34,141 nucleotides of DNA from Lysobacterales bacterium (GCA_027067055.1 JAMOMK010000084.1:1-34141); one strand, 5' to 3'; counted from the first letter of the stretch, positions 16,052 to 26,275 are shown. Notes: a model not told the origin generated them from the letters alone. Numbers and translations are program-made.

Positions 16052-17182
16052 TTGGTGCAAACAAAATTCGACAATGATTACAACTCGATTCATTTAAAAC
16101 GCTATCCATCGAGTAAAAACAACAGCTTGCAAGCATGGAATGCTGCTGACTCTTACTTATTGGAGCATTTACATACCAACTTTTCTTTACCTAAAAATCC
16201 TAATATTCTGATTTTTAATGATGCTTTTGGAGCCCTAACCTTAAGTTTAACCCAGTTCCAACCAACGAGCGTTACCGATTCTTTTTTATCTAAAAAAGCC
16301 ATTGAAACTAATGCACAATTAAACTTTATTGAAAGTCAATCAATGCAATTGAACTACGAATTAAAAGAGAGCCAACTCAAATATGATTATATTTTAATCA
16401 AGCTGCCTAAAATAATGGATTACCTACACGAGTTTTTATATAGCATTCGAAATAACCTCCATGATAAATCTGTAATACTTTTAGCTGGAATGGTAAAAAA
16501 CATGCCAAAAACTTTATGGACTCTTTTAGAAAATGATTTCGGCATAACCAAAACCTCATTGACTAAAAGCAAGGCTAAAATTATAGAATTAAAATACAAT
16601 AAAAAGACCGCTCTTAGTCGCTGCCCACAAAGTTTCACTCAGGAAAACACGGCTTTAACTATATTTAGTTATGCTAACGTTTTTTCAAAATACTCCTTAG
16701 ATATAGGCACACGATTTTTACTGCAAAATATGCCAAAATTTTCTAAACTCAAATCTATTATTGATTTAGGGTGCGGAAATGGAATTGTTGGCTTAAACCT
16801 CGCTATTCAATACCCTAATGCGCAAGTAACCTTTGTTGATGAATCATTTATGTCCATAAAATCAGCTCAGCTAACCTGCACAAACAACTCTATTGACATC
16901 ACTCAACATTTTTTTGAAGTCAATGACTGCTTAACCGATTTTGATGGTAACTCCTGTGATTTGATTGTTTGTAACCCACCCTTTCATCAATCTCACAATT
17001 TGAGCATTGACACTGCACTAAAAATGTTTCATCAAAGTTATGCTACACTAGTTAAAGGCGGTCATTTTTTGGTTGTTGCCAATAGACACCTGCCCTATCA
17101 CTCTCATTTAAAAAGAACATTTAAAAACTGTAAGACAATCGCCAGCAATGCTAAATTCAACTTATTCCTTATGAAAAAATAG
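16052..17182 (+). CDS. rlmG: RlmG, 23S rRNA (guanine-1835-N2) methyltransferase
   Basis: RlmG methylates N2 of G1835 in 23S rRNA using S-adenosylmethionine. The 376-residue length is close to the E. coli protein. The N-terminal RlmG domain has the diagnostic PLQAW-type motif as SLQAWNAADSYLL and LIFNDAFGALT. The C-terminal methyltransferase fold has the SAM motif IDLGCGNGIVG (237-247) and catalytic CNPPFHQ (307-313). The frame opens at a TTG (16052), with a GTG as the next codon (16055); TAGG lies 5-8 bases upstream, so either may be used. It converges on the PHP gene with a 14-base gap. Confidence 0.9.
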   Translation: MVQTKFDNDYNSIHLKRYPSSKNNSLQAWNAADSYLLEHLHTNFSLPKNPNILIFNDAFGALTLSLTQFQPTSVTDSFLSKKAIETNAQLNFIESQSMQLNYELKESQLKYDYILIKLPKIMDYLHEFLYSIRNNLHDKSVILLAGMVKNMPKTLWTLLENDFGITKTSLTKSKAKIIELKYNKKTALSRCPQSFTQENTALTIFSYANVFSKYSLDIGTRFLLQNMPKFSKLKSIIDLGCGNGIVGLNLAIQYPNAQVTFVDESFMSIKSAQLTCTNNSIDITQHFFEVNDCLTDFDGNSCDLIVCNPPFHQSHNLSIDTALKMFHQSYATLVKGGHFLVVANRHLPYHSHLKRTFKNCKTIASNAKFNLFLMKK

Positions 17183-17196
17183 AGCCTATAGGATGA

Positions 17197-18006
17197 TTAG
17201 AAAACAGCCCAAATTGGATTAAGTCCATTAATTATTTGGCTATTGCATCCCAGTTTTTTCCATTGTTTATGACTATGAAAATCAGACCCTATTGATGCTT
17301 TAAAATCAAACTCTTGGCAAAGCTTTGATAAATATTCAGTTTTATCAGGATTTTGGTAACCATTAACGACTTCAAGACCTACTCCTCCTAGGTTTTTGAA
17401 CTCAATAAGTAAGCGACGCAGTTTTGAGTTGGTTAATTTATAATACAAAGGATGTGCCAACACAGCAACGCCCCCTGCTTTTATTATTGCAATAATAATT
17501 TCATCCATTGATTGCCATTGATTTTTTATATCACCAGTTTTTCCTGCTCCGAGGTATTTTTTAAACGCATGATTAGTGTCTGTACAAATCCCTTGGTTAA
17601 CTAGAAGTTTAGCAAAGTCGGGGCGACCAATGTATGAACCCTGGCTCTTACTCTTAATTTCCTCTAAAGCATTTTTTAAACCATATTTCTCCAAACGTTT
17701 TGCGATAAGCTCTGCTCGTTTTAAACGAATTAATTTTTGAGATTCAACCAATTGGCATAACTGCTTTGATTTAACATCAACATTTAATCCAACGACATGG
17801 ATTCCTATCTTATTCCATACCGTTGATAGTTCGATTCCTGTTATTAGTTTAATCGATGATTTTAGATTTTGTTGGTAAGCTTCTAGCGTGTCATGATCAG
17901 TAATAGCAAGCGTTTGGACATTTCTTTCTTCTGCCAACTCAATGAGACCACTTGGTGATAATTGACCATCCGAACAGTTACTATGGCAGTGAAAATCAAC
18001 AATCAC
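17197..18006 (-). CDS. PHP-domain 3',5'-nucleotide phosphatase / 5'-3' RNA exonuclease (RnnA/YciV/TrpH type)
   Basis: A 269-residue PHP-family metallophosphoesterase. Metal ligands are visible in DFHCHSNCSDG (His6, His8, Asp13), ITDHDT (Asp37, His38, Asp39), VLAHP and GSDFH near the C-terminus. E. coli relatives (RnnA, formerly YciV/TrpH, RNase AM) remove short 3',5'-nucleotides and trim the 5' ends of rRNA. Its ATG overlaps the folC stop by 4 bases (ATGA), so it is the last gene of the truA-to-folC operon. Nearness to trp genes recalls the older name TrpH. Confidence 0.88.
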   Translation of the reverse strand: MIVDFHCHSNCSDGQLSPSGLIELAEERNVQTLAITDHDTLEAYQQNLKSSIKLITGIELSTVWNKIGIHVVGLNVDVKSKQLCQLVESQKLIRLKRAELIAKRLEKYGLKNALEEIKSKSQGSYIGRPDFAKLLVNQGICTDTNHAFKKYLGAGKTGDIKNQWQSMDEIIIAIIKAGGVAVLAHPLYYKLTNSKLRRLLIEFKNLGGVGLEVVNGYQNPDKTEYLSKLCQEFDFKASIGSDFHSHKQWKKLGCNSQIINGLNPIWAVF

Positions 18007-19220
18007 TGGGAATATTTCAACGAATCCAAGGCGTCACTCACTGTATAGAAAGAGCCAAAAATTATGATTCTATCCTTATATGATGCCATTATTTTAGCTT
18101 TGGTCATGGCATGTTTGACGCTTGCAAAGGAAGTAATTAATGAAGCAGAATTTGCTAATTGAGTTATTAAATCTGTTACAGGCATAGCTCGGGAGTTATC
18201 AACTTCTGATACACACCAAATATCAATTGTATCCTTAAAACATTCAAACCAGTTTGCTGCATTTTTATCGGATAACACAGCAAATACTGCAATTGTTTTA
18301 CCTTCTATTGGGTTAGTTCTTAACCATTGGGACAACTCACCAGCAGCTTGCTCATTGTGAGAAACATCAATAATAATTGAAGGATTAATTGATATAAGTT
18401 CTAACCGACCCGACAGCTTAATAGCTAACAAACCCTCTTTAATGTCTTTGTCTGAAATGTAAAGCTCTTTATTTAATGCTTTGAGTGCTACCACTGCTGT
18501 CTTGGCGTTTTTTTGTTGGCAATCCCCTTCAATATTTAATTTAAAAGGCTGAGTAATTTTGGCATTTTCAGTTAAAATTAAATCTACCCCACATTTTTTA
18601 GCGTGTTGAGTTATCGAATCAGGGCAATTTTTATCACCATAGACAGCGGGCTTATTCTTCCGCATTATTCCAGCCTTTTCATAAGCAATCAATTCAATTG
18701 TTGAACCAAGCCAATCCGTGTGATCAATTGATATTGTTGTGATTACAGCGCAATCAGAGTCAATCACATTAGTTGAGTCTAGTCGCCCACCTAAACCGAC
18801 TTCCAATACAGCAATATCAACACCTTCTTGTTTAAATATAATGGCTGCAGCTAATGTTGAGTATTCAAAATAACTAAGCGAAATACCATTGAGGTTTTGT
18901 TCTATCAATTCAAATGCAGATACAATAAGTTCATCTGCAACAGCAAGGCTATTGATTTTTATTCTTTCGTTATATTTTAGGATATGAGGTGAAGTAAATT
19001 CCCCTACTTTATAGCCTGCTTTTTGTCCAATAGCAGAAATCATAGAAACTGTTGAGCCTTTTCCATTTGTTCCAGCTACACTAATAACAACTGGAGCAAT
19101 TTTACCTAAGTCTAAATTTCGGAAAACAGCAGCAACACGCTCGAGCCCTAGGTCAATTTTTTTACTGTGATTAACTTCAAGCTCTTTAAGCCAAGATTCA
19201 AGCGACTTCTTTTTTTTCAC
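18003..19220 (-). CDS. folC: Dihydrofolate synthase / folylpolyglutamate synthase
   Basis: FolC joins dihydropteroate to glutamate and extends the polyglutamate tail of folates, using ATP. The 405-residue protein is a Mur-ligase-family enzyme: N-terminal [21 protein letters not shown]-loop [12 protein letters not shown] (49-60), [15 protein letters not shown], and a second ATP-binding region with [13 protein letters not shown]. The start is a GTG at 19220, 23 bases inside accD. It has no clear ribosome-binding site, so translation probably depends on coupling to accD. An eight-base A run on the coding strand (19217-19210) follows the GTG directly. Confidence 0.94.
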   Translation of the reverse strand: MKKKKSLESWLKELEVNHSKKIDLGLERVAAVFRNLDLGKIAPVVISVAGTNGKGSTVSMISAIGQKAGYKVGEFTSPHILKYNERIKINSLAVADELIVSAFELIEQNLNGISLSYFEYSTLAAAIIFKQEGVDIAVLEVGLGGRLDSTNVIDSDCAVITTISIDHTDWLGSTIELIAYEKAGIMRKNKPAVYGDKNCPDSITQHAKKCGVDLILTENAKITQPFKLNIEGDCQQKNAKTAVVALKALNKELYISDKDIKEGLLAIKLSGRLELISINPSIIIDVSHNEQAAGELSQWLRTNPIEGKTIAVFAVLSDKNAANWFECFKDTIDIWCVSEVDNSRAMPVTDLITQLANSASLITSFASVKHAMTKAKIMASYKDRIIIFGSFYTVSDALDSLKYSQ

Positions 19221-20133
19221 TGTTATTTTTATCTATTTCGTCTTTTGTAATAATTTTATCTGGTTCAATTGGCGCATCATTTTTCGTGTGTAATAAAGCA
19301 AGCAATCGCGATATTGTGTCTCGCATTTCTCGTCTATCCACTATCATATCAATGGCGCCATGCTCTTGTAAAAATTCGGAGCGTTGAAAACCTTCAGGTA
19401 ATTTTTCTCGCACGGTTTGTTCGATAACACGAGGCCCCGCAAAACAAATTAATGCATCTGGTTCGGCAATATTTATGTCACCAAGCAAGGCAAGACTTGC
19501 TGAGACTCCACCTGTTGTCGGGTTAGTTAAAACAGAAATATAGGGGATGCCAGCATTGTTCAACTTTTTAATCACTGCTGAAGTTTTTGCCATTTGCAGC
19601 AGTGAAAATAATGACTCTTGCATACGAGCGCCACCAGATGCTGAAAAATTAATGAATGGAATTTTTCTTTCTAAAGCAAGGTGTGCTGCACGGACAAATT
19701 TTTCCCCCACTACTGAGCCCATTGAGCCACCCATGTAATCAAAACTAAATGCCGATGCTATAACTTCTTGTCCCTGTAATTGACCCGACATGGCAATCAA
19801 TGCATCTTTTTCACCCGTTTTCTTTTGGGCTTGGGTTGTGCGGTCTTTATATTTTTTTGAATCTTTAAACTTCAAAGGATCTAATGATTCTAACTGTGCT
19901 GCAATTTCAGTTGTAGAATTTTTATCTAAAAATGATTGTAAGCGGGCACGACCTGTCAATCGACCATGAAAACTACATTTAGGGCAAACTCGCCTAGATT
20001 TCTCAAGCTCAGGTTGATACAAAACCTCATCGCATTTTTCGCATTTTGTCCATAGGCCTTCGGGGACATTTTTCTTTTTATTGCCACCTTCTGTCCGAAT
20101 TCTTGATAGTTTAATTTTTTGAAACCAGCTCAT
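19198..20133 (-). CDS. accD: Acetyl-CoA carboxylase carboxyltransferase subunit beta
   Basis: AccD with AccA transfers CO2 from biotin to acetyl-CoA, giving malonyl-CoA for fatty-acid synthesis. The N-terminal zinc ribbon has Cys31, Cys34, Cys50 and Cys53 (CEKC and CPKC). The carboxyltransferase core includes [11 protein letters not shown] and [13 protein letters not shown], the crotonase-like oxyanion-hole segments. The 311-residue length is normal. AAGGTG lies 5 bases before the ATG and overlaps the end of trpA (9-base gap). Its last codons overlap the start of folC. Confidence 0.97.
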   Translation of the reverse strand: MSWFQKIKLSRIRTEGGNKKKNVPEGLWTKCEKCDEVLYQPELEKSRRVCPKCSFHGRLTGRARLQSFLDKNSTTEIAAQLESLDPLKFKDSKKYKDRTTQAQKKTGEKDALIAMSGQLQGQEVIASAFSFDYMGGSMGSVVGEKFVRAAHLALERKIPFINFSASGGARMQESLFSLLQMAKTSAVIKKLNNAGIPYISVLTNPTTGGVSASLALLGDINIAEPDALICFAGPRVIEQTVREKLPEGFQRSEFLQEHGAIDMIVDRREMRDTISRLLALLHTKNDAPIEPDKIITKDEIDKNNSEKKEVA

Positions 20134-20142
20134 AATTACACC

Positions 20143-20946
20143 TTAATCTTTATTTAAAGCCTTCGCAATTGGCTTTATGAATTTTTTAATAGTTTTCTTT
20201 ATTTGTTTTTCATTATTGCATTTTCCAAGCTTCTTGACTAATGCGGAGCCAATAACTACAGCATCACCATATTCAGCCACTGCCAATGCGGATTCCACAT
20301 CCTTCACTCCAAACCCTATAGCTATAGGTAAATTAGTCAATGACCTAATAGTCGTAAATTTTTCTGACAAGTCACCATAGTCAACATTATTTGAACCTGT
20401 CACTCCTTTTAATGCCACACAATAAATAAAGCCACTACTTTTAGAAAGTATATACTCTTGACGCTTTCGAGTTGTTGTTGGTGCAATTAGAAAGATTTGA
20501 GACATATTGTATTGATTAAGAAGAGAAAGTAGGTCATCCGCTTCTTCTGGTGGCATATCAACAATCAATAATCCGTCAACTCCTGATTCTGATGCTTGTT
20601 GGATAAAATTTTGGTATCCAAATTTTTCAATTGGATTGAGATAACCCATCAATATAACGGGCGTTTTATCATCTTTTTCTCGAAACTCACAAACGACATC
20701 AAGCACGGATGATAGTGTCATGCCTTTTTTAATGGCTTCCTCAGAGGATTGTTGTATGACAATCCCATCTGCCATCGGATCTGAAAATGGCATACCCAAC
20801 TCAATAATACTAGCTCCATTTTTGACTAAAGCGTGCATTGTTGGCACGGTCATTAGTGGATGTGGGTGACCTGCTGTTATAAAAGGAATTAATGCCTTTT
20901 GGCTATTTTCTTTTAGCTTTATAAATTTTTTATTTAACCGGCTCAT
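20143..20946 (-). CDS. trpA: Tryptophan synthase alpha subunit
   Basis: TrpA cleaves indole-3-glycerol phosphate to indole, which is channelled to TrpB. Catalytic Glu49 (IIELG) and Asp60 (MADG) fall at exactly the E. coli positions. The phosphate-binding GFGVKD and VIGSALV motifs follow. It is 267 residues long and overlaps the end of trpB by 4 bases (ATGA), supporting coupled synthesis of the two subunits. Confidence 0.97.
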   Translation of the reverse strand: MSRLNKKFIKLKENSQKALIPFITAGHPHPLMTVPTMHALVKNGASIIELGMPFSDPMADGIVIQQSSEEAIKKGMTLSSVLDVVCEFREKDDKTPVILMGYLNPIEKFGYQNFIQQASESGVDGLLIVDMPPEEADDLLSLLNQYNMSQIFLIAPTTTRKRQEYILSKSSGFIYCVALKGVTGSNNVDYGDLSEKFTTIRSLTNLPIAIGFGVKDVESALAVAEYGDAVVIGSALVKKLGKCNNEKQIKKTIKKFIKPIAKALNKD

Positions 20947-22145
20947 AAATTTATCCCTTCTAGTGCCGCAATTGTATGAACATCTTTATCGCCTCTTCCT
21001 GATAAGTTTACAATGATATTTTTACCTTTTGCGAGTTTTTGCGCCAACTTAATGCCATAAGCTACCGCATGTGAACTTTCAAGAGCTGGTAAAATTCCTT
21101 CAACTTCTGTTAATAGATGAAAAGCATTTAAGGCTTCCTGATCATTTGCTAGAACATATCTGGCACGACCTTTGTCATTTAAAAAAGCATGCTCCGGTCC
21201 TACTCCAGGGTAATCTAAACCAGCAGAAATTGAATGCGTTTCAATAATTTGACCATCATCATCACTCATCACATAAGTTCTATTACCGTGTAAAACACCA
21301 ACTTCGCCAGCATTAATAGAAGCTGCATGTTTCCCTGTGCTCATGCCTTTTCCTTCAGCTTCAACACCGTACAATTTTACCGTTTCATCATTTAAAAATT
21401 CATGGAAGATTCCCATTGCATTTGAACCGCCACCGACACAGGCAACAATCGCATCCGGTAGCCCTCCAACTTGTTCATTAAACTGTTTCTTTGCCTCTCG
21501 TCCCACAACTGAGTTGAAATCTCGAACCATTTCAGGATAAGGGGCAGGGCCTGCAACCGTTCCAATAATATAGAATGTCTCATCAACATTGGTTACCCAG
21601 TCACGCATCGCTTCATTTAGGGCATCCTTTAATGTTTTTGAACCTGATTTCACGCTGATGACTTCAGCACCAAGCAATTTCATCCGATAAACATTAATTG
21701 ACTGTCGCTGTATATCAACTTCTCCCATATACACAACACACTTCAAACCCAAACGAGCTGCCACTGTAGCTGTTGCAACACCATGCTGACCAGCGCCGGT
21801 TTCGGCAATTATTCTTTTTTTCCCCATGGCTTTTGCTAATAAAATCTGTCCAACAGTATTATTTATTTTATGTGCACCGGTATGGTTTAAGTCTTCACGT
21901 TTTAACCAAATATTAGCGCCGCCAACATTTTCTGTTAATCTTTTTGCAAGATACAATGGCGATGGTCGTCCAACGTAATGAGCTAAATCATAATAAAATT
22001 CATTTTGAAAAGCTTCATCTGTTTTATACTTTTTATAAGCCGTTTGTAATTCTTCTAAACATTTCATTAATGTTTCAGAGGCGAAAACTCCGCCAAATTT
22101 ATCAAAGTGCCCTTTTACATCAGGAAAGTCGTAATAATTAATCAT
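20943..22145 (-). CDS. trpB: Tryptophan synthase beta subunit
   Basis: TrpB condenses indole with serine to make tryptophan, using pyridoxal phosphate. The PLP lysine is Lys93 in HTGAHKINN, the phosphate loop is GGGSNAMG, and ETGAGQHG marks the catalytic region. The 400-residue length is typical of the TrpB1 type. It overlaps trpF by 8 bases at its start and trpA by 4 at its end. Confidence 0.98.
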   Translation of the reverse strand: MINYYDFPDVKGHFDKFGGVFASETLMKCLEELQTAYKKYKTDEAFQNEFYYDLAHYVGRPSPLYLAKRLTENVGGANIWLKREDLNHTGAHKINNTVGQILLAKAMGKKRIIAETGAGQHGVATATVAARLGLKCVVYMGEVDIQRQSINVYRMKLLGAEVISVKSGSKTLKDALNEAMRDWVTNVDETFYIIGTVAGPAPYPEMVRDFNSVVGREAKKQFNEQVGGLPDAIVACVGGGSNAMGIFHEFLNDETVKLYGVEAEGKGMSTGKHAASINAGEVGVLHGNRTYVMSDDDGQIIETHSISAGLDYPGVGPEHAFLNDKGRARYVLANDQEALNAFHLLTEVEGILPALESSHAVAYGIKLAQKLAKGKNIIVNLSGRGDKDVHTIAALEGINL

Positions 22146-22758
22146 TTAAATTCTTTATAAATTGGTTCATTTTTTGTTTTGACTTAATCCCTGGAGAGAC
22201 TTCAATTCCAGAGCTAACATCAAAACTTCTAAGAGAGCTATTTTGTCGTGCTTCTTTGATATTGTCAACTGTTAAACCACCTGCTAATATCCATTTATTT
22301 CCTAACTTTTTTGGCAACTCATTCCAGTCGAATTTAACACCGGAACCTCCTTGTTGCTTTTGTCCATAATTATCAATCACATACCCCAATGCATTAGGAT
22401 GTTTCTGCGCATATTTAACAGGATCTATTGCATCAGCCATTGGTATCGCTTTCCAATAAGGTCGCTTAAACTGCTGACAAAATTCGCCACTTTCACTGCC
22501 GTGAAACTGTAAAACTTGTATACTACACTGACTTAAAATGCTTTCTATTTCCTCTTTAGCATTATTGGCAAATAAAGCAACTGTTACTATTAATGGTGAA
22601 ACTTCATTTATTATTTCACTACACTGTGATGGTTCTATGTATCGCTTTGAGGCTTTCACAAAAACAAAACCAAGAGAGTTACAGCCCGCTTCTTGTGCAT
22701 TTAATGCATCCTGCAATCGAGTAATTCCGCAAAATTTCGTAAAATATTTACTTTTCAT
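22138..22758 (-). CDS. trpF: Phosphoribosylanthranilate isomerase
   Basis: TrpF catalyses the Amadori rearrangement of phosphoribosylanthranilate in tryptophan synthesis. General base Cys10 (KFCGIT) and general acid Asp129 (YVIDNY) are present, as are the phosphate-binding LAGGL and FDVSSGIE motifs. At 206 residues it is a free-standing enzyme, not fused to TrpC. It overlaps truA by 11 bases, the truA-trpF pairing common in Pseudomonas and Xanthomonas relatives. Confidence 0.96.
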   Translation of the reverse strand: MKSKYFTKFCGITRLQDALNAQEAGCNSLGFVFVKASKRYIEPSQCSEIINEVSPLIVTVALFANNAKEEIESILSQCSIQVLQFHGSESGEFCQQFKRPYWKAIPMADAIDPVKYAQKHPNALGYVIDNYGQKQQGGSGVKFDWNELPKKLGNKWILAGGLTVDNIKEARQNSSLRSFDVSSGIEVSPGIKSKQKMNQFIKNLND

Positions 22759-23542
22759 AATGTATTGGTAAATGATCTTCTATTGCTTGTTCTGGTATTT
22801 TATATTTTTCAGGGTATTTAATTGTCATAAAAGATAATCCATTAGGTCGTGCAGTAATTCCTGCTTTTGTACGATCCTTTCCTTCTAAAATATATTTCAT
22901 TGACTCAAGCGGCTGTTCTCCTCGCCCAATTGGTAAAAGTGTACCAACAATATTACGTATCATGTGATGTAAAAATCCAGAACCGGCAACATCCAAAACA
23001 ACCAAATTTCCTTCACGTTTTACCGATATGCGATAAATTTGTTTTACCGAGGTTTTAGATTGGCAGGCAGAAGAACGAAATGCATTAAAGTCATGCTCTC
23101 CTTGTAAGTACTGAGCCGCTTCATTCATTGCATCTGCATTTAAAGGGAGTCTTTCCCATGTAACATGATGCCGATTAATTGTGGGACGAATCCACCGATT
23201 AAATATGACATATTGGTAACTGCGTTCAATGGCACAAAATCGAGCATGAAAATCATCTGCAACTGGTTTAATCCACAGCACTGAAATACCCTGTGGAAGG
23301 CTTGTATTAGCCCCCATTATCCATTGGTAATCTTCACGCTGAATATCTGTATCAAAATGAATGACTTGAGCTGTTGCACTGACTCCAGTATCTGTACGGC
23401 CACAGCAAATTATTTTTATTGGGTGATTGGCAACCAAAGAAAGCGCTGCCTCTAAGGAGTCTTGGATAGTTGGTTGTTGAATCTGTGATTGAAAACCCAA
23501 AAAGCCGTATCCATCATACTCTACTCCACATGCATATCTCAT
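22748..23542 (-). CDS. truA: tRNA pseudouridine(38-40) synthase
   Basis: TruA makes pseudouridine at positions 38-40 of the tRNA anticodon arm. The catalytic aspartate is Asp51 in CGRTDTGVSA, and RYQYVIFNR, HDFNAFRSSACQ and FLHHMIRNIVG are conserved family stretches. The 264-residue length is normal. It is the first gene of the seven-gene operon running down to the PHP phosphatase, and the fimV terminator upstream implies its own promoter within 23543-23602. Confidence 0.97.
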   Translation of the reverse strand: MRYACGVEYDGYGFLGFQSQIQQPTIQDSLEAALSLVANHPIKIICCGRTDTGVSATAQVIHFDTDIQREDYQWIMGANTSLPQGISVLWIKPVADDFHARFCAIERSYQYVIFNRWIRPTINRHHVTWERLPLNADAMNEAAQYLQGEHDFNAFRSSACQSKTSVKQIYRISVKREGNLVVLDVAGSGFLHHMIRNIVGTLLPIGRGEQPLESMKYILEGKDRTKAGITARPNGLSFMTIKYPEKYKIPEQAIEDHLPIHYEK

Positions 23543-23602
23543 GACTTAATTAGTGTAAATATTTTGTTTAACGACATTAGTTGTATTTCTCAATTTTGTA
23601 TT

Positions 23603-23638
23603 AAAAAAAAGACTGTTAGTTAATGTAACCTAACAGTC
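23603..23638 (-). terminator. Intrinsic terminator of fimV
   Basis: On the minus strand a perfect 9-bp stem GACTGTTAG / CTAACAGTC (23638-23630 and 23619-23611) with a 10-base loop is followed at once by eight T residues (23610-23603). It lies 50 bases past the fimV stop and separates fimV from truA. Confidence 0.92.
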
Positions 23639-23687
23639 CTATTATACAACGATAATTCCTAAAGAGTTATACTAAACTCAGTTCTAT

Positions 23688-26165
23688 TTAAGAACTTTCC
23701 ATCTCTGATTTCAATTCTTCAGCTTTAGATTGTTGTTCATCCGTACCCTCTTCTAGAACCTCATCAACCATTTGTTTAGCTCCATCAACATCACCCATTT
23801 CAAAATAGGCACGTGCTAAATCAAGTTTGGTATCGATGGCATCATCAACTACTTCATCAAGATCAAAACCAATATCAAAATCTTCATCATCGACTCCAAT
23901 CTCAGGAGCTTCACCAAAGGTTGCACTCTCTGGCACTTCACTGTCTTCATCTAAATCATCTATTGCTAATTGAATACTATCGTCAACAGACAAGTCCAAG
24001 TCGTCGTCTGTTATTTCCAAGTCATCTGAAGATAAATCTATACCTTCATCGACAGATTCCGATACATCTTCTTCAAGTTCTTCAAATTCATCAAAATCAA
24101 TATCATCTAAGGACAGGTCCAAATCATCGCCAAAATCCAACTCTTCATTTTCTAAACTTTCATCAACACTAGAAACCTCTAGTTCCTCAGCATCAATTTC
24201 TATATTTTCGTCGATAGAGTCGTCTAAATCCAGTTCAAGGCTAAGGTCATCATCTAAATCTAAATCAATATCTAAATCATCAAAACTATCATCTAACTCT
24301 AAATCTTCTTGATTTTCTTCTTCATTCATTTCGATTTCAGACAAGTCTTCAATTTCTAAATCATCCAAGTCTAAATCTAAATCAATTTCATCATCCATTA
24401 CAATAACATCAGGCTCGTTTTCAATTTCTAAATTGTCAACTGCCAACTCAACTTCATCCTCTAAGGTTGAAAGACTTAATTCCGTATTATCACCTAATGC
24501 TTCATCTAGATCAAAATCATCATTTTCAAGATTTAATTCTTGTTCGCCACTTTCAACTTCTTCATTTAAATCTGATTCAAGGCTATCAAGACTTGTATCA
24601 GCAAGCGAATCATCTGTATCGGATATACTATCTAAGAAGCTATCATTTCCTTCAACAGTATCTCCTTTCTTCCTATTCTTCATAAAGAAGAAACCAATTA
24701 TAGCGAGTAACAAAGCTCCAAGTCCCATTAGTATTTCATTCTTAAAGGACATAACTCTATCAAATAATGAAACTTCCTGACTAAGAGGTATTGTTTTTAC
24801 TGCCTTTTTGGGTGGCTCAACATCTTTAATTACAACTTCATCTGTTGAAGACATCTCATCTGTTGAGGGCATTTCATCTGTTGAGGGTATTTCATCTGTT
24901 GAGGGTATTTCATCTGTTAATGCCATCTCGTCAGTTGAGGATATTTCATCTGTTAATGCCATCTCGTCAGTTGAGGGCGTTTCATCTGTTAAAGTCACTT
25001 CTTCTGTTAATGCAGAGCCTTTATCGTCCCATACATCGTCTTCAACTTTATCAGACTCATCAGGCTCATCAGACAACTGTTGTTGCAATTGAGCTAAACT
25101 TGTATCTTTTAATGATAAAGCTAGTTCTTGATCTTTAATTATCTGTTCTAATTCTTGGACACGACTGGATAACTCATCACTTTCAAGTGAACTACTTGCC
25201 AATTTCTCTTTAACCTGACTCAATTCAGCAATTAATTTTGTATTATTTGCAGAGTTGGCAGAACCTTCTGCATTACCCAAATCTTCATTGTCATTTGGTG
25301 GTACAAGCTCAATACCATAATCAACTTCACTGCTACTTGTATCTGCCGAATACTCATCTTCATTTTGCAATTGTGACCATTGACGTGTCTGTGTGCTCAC
25401 TTCTGATATTGCTTGGCTATTAGAAATCGAGTTAATTTGATTTGAATCTGGAATCGATAAAACAGCACCTTTTTTCAACAAGTTCATATTGTTATTTTGA
25501 AATGCTGTTGGATTATTATTGAAAATAGCAACCATTACTTGTTGCGTACTTGTATAACCACTTCTATTATTATTGGCTATTTTCCAGAGTGTGTCACCTG
25601 ATTCAACAGTAACTTGTTGTGAGCCCGTGTATGCAGCCTCACTAATGGTGTTTGAATAATCGGTTTGACTGGATGAATTGTCTTCAACTATAGTTTCTTC
25701 AATTTTGGCCGGCGCTTCATATTTTTGAGTTTGAACTGGTTCAGAATAGTTATTTATAGAGAGATTTTGATTAAACAATGGTGGATCCAACAACAATGTA
25801 AACTCGCGTAATAAATGACCATTTGCCCAATCAACGACTAACAACAAAGAGACAATAGGCTCACTAACTGGCCCTGTAGAATAAACCTTTATGAATTTCT
25901 CACCTTCATTATCAACTAGTTCCACTTTTATATTAGATGGAACATAAGATTTATCCAAACCTACTTTTTGGTAATCTTTTTCATTAGCCAAAGAAACCTT
26001 AATATTGTCAGAAATTTCATCTTCATTCAAAATCAATGGAATTTTACCATTGAGCGCCTCATCCAAGTTAGAATCTACTTGTAATCCACCCAACCCCAAA
26101 CCTACGGATTGAGTTGCTACTAATATACTAACGGGAAGGATTAATTTTCTAAATTTATTTTTCAT
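23688..26165 (-). CDS. fimV: FimV-family polar hub / peptidoglycan-binding protein
   Basis: FimV organises the cell pole for type IV pili and chemosensory or cAMP signalling in Pseudomonas. The 825-residue protein has a signal sequence, an N-terminal FimV domain (GLGGLQVDSNLDEALNGKI), a LysM domain at about 184-238 (VESGDTLWKIA) and a coiled coil at about 308-368. Ten six-residue TDE repeats at 384-443 lead to one transmembrane helix (about 473-495). A very acidic cytoplasmic region follows, then the C-terminal FimV domain with TKLDLARAYFEMGDVDGAKQMV-like TPR sequence split across its last 50 residues. The ATG at 26165 is chosen because GGGAG lies 5 bases upstream; a TTG at 26177 also opens the frame. 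It has its own terminator. Confidence 0.92.
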   Translation of the reverse strand: MKNKFRKLILPVSILVATQSVGLGLGGLQVDSNLDEALNGKIPLILNEDEISDNIKVSLANEKDYQKVGLDKSYVPSNIKVELVDNEGEKFIKVYSTGPVSEPIVSLLLVVDWANGHLLREFTLLLDPPLFNQNLSINNYSEPVQTQKYEAPAKIEETIVEDNSSSQTDYSNTISEAAYTGSQQVTVESGDTLWKIANNNRSGYTSTQQVMVAIFNNNPTAFQNNNMNLLKKGAVLSIPDSNQINSISNSQAISEVSTQTRQWSQLQNEDEYSADTSSSEVDYGIELVPPNDNEDLGNAEGSANSANNTKLIAELSQVKEKLASSSLESDELSSRVQELEQIIKDQELALSLKDTSLAQLQQQLSDEPDESDKVEDDVWDDKGSALTEEVTLTDETPSTDEMALTDEISSTDEMALTDEIPSTDEIPSTDEMPSTDEMSSTDEVVIKDVEPPKKAVKTIPLSQEVSLFDRVMSFKNEILMGLGALLLAIIGFFFMKNRKKGDTVEGNDSFLDSISDTDDSLADTSLDSLESDLNEEVESGEQELNLENDDFDLDEALGDNTELSLSTLEDEVELAVDNLEIENEPDVIVMDDEIDLDLDLDDLEIEDLSEIEMNEEENQEDLELDDSFDDLDIDLDLDDDLSLELDLDDSIDENIEIDAEELEVSSVDESLENEELDFGDDLDLSLDDIDFDEFEELEEDVSESVDEGIDLSSDDLEITDDDLDLSVDDSIQLAIDDLDEDSEVPESATFGEAPEIGVDDEDFDIGFDLDEVVDDAIDTKLDLARAYFEMGDVDGAKQMVDEVLEEGTDEQQSKAEELKSEMESS
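24835..25014 (-). repeat. Ten 18-bp tandem repeats inside fimV
   Basis: Ten consecutive 18-bp units, coding-strand pattern around GCCCTCAACAGATGAAAT, encode six-residue units of the form TDE-M/I-A/P/S-L/S. Several units are identical (24871-24888 and 24889-24906; 24907-24924 and 24943-24960), which suggests recent copying or gene conversion. The unit length is a multiple of three, so copy-number change would keep the frame. The repeats lie between the coiled coil and the membrane helix, probably in a periplasmic linker. Confidence 0.9.
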
Positions 26166-26212
26166 TTTTACTCCCAAACTACTCTATAAAGTCTGTTGAT
26201 TATTGAATTATA

Positions 26213-26259
26213 TTTAATAGTAACTAAAAATGAATAAATATCCAAGAATTACTATTAAA
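26213..26259. repeat. AT-rich 11-bp inverted repeat between asd and fimV
   Basis: TTTAATAGTAA (26213-26223) and TTACTATTAAA (26249-26259) are perfect complements around a 25-base loop. It lies upstream of fimV and downstream of asd. It could be a regulator site for fimV or a weak hairpin; the evidence does not decide. Confidence 0.5.
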
Positions 26260-26274
26260 AAACTTCGCTAAGTT
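26256..26274 (-). terminator. Possible weak intrinsic terminator of asd
   Basis: Directly after the asd stop the minus strand reads AACTT-AGCG-AAGTT and then TTTTAA. The 5-bp stem is A/T-rich with a tetraloop, so the hairpin is weak, but stem, T run and position are right for a terminator. Confidence 0.4.
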
Positions 26275-26275
26275 A

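Noticed and set aside
24835-25014. Regular 18-bp units as a possible CRISPR array
   Set aside because: The units are contiguous, without unique spacers, and encode an in-frame hexapeptide of FimV.
24808-25092. Plus-strand frame of serine/valine repeats opposite fimV
   Set aside because: It is the complement of the 18-bp tandem repeats and acidic codons of fimV; it has no ribosome-binding site and no family-like composition.
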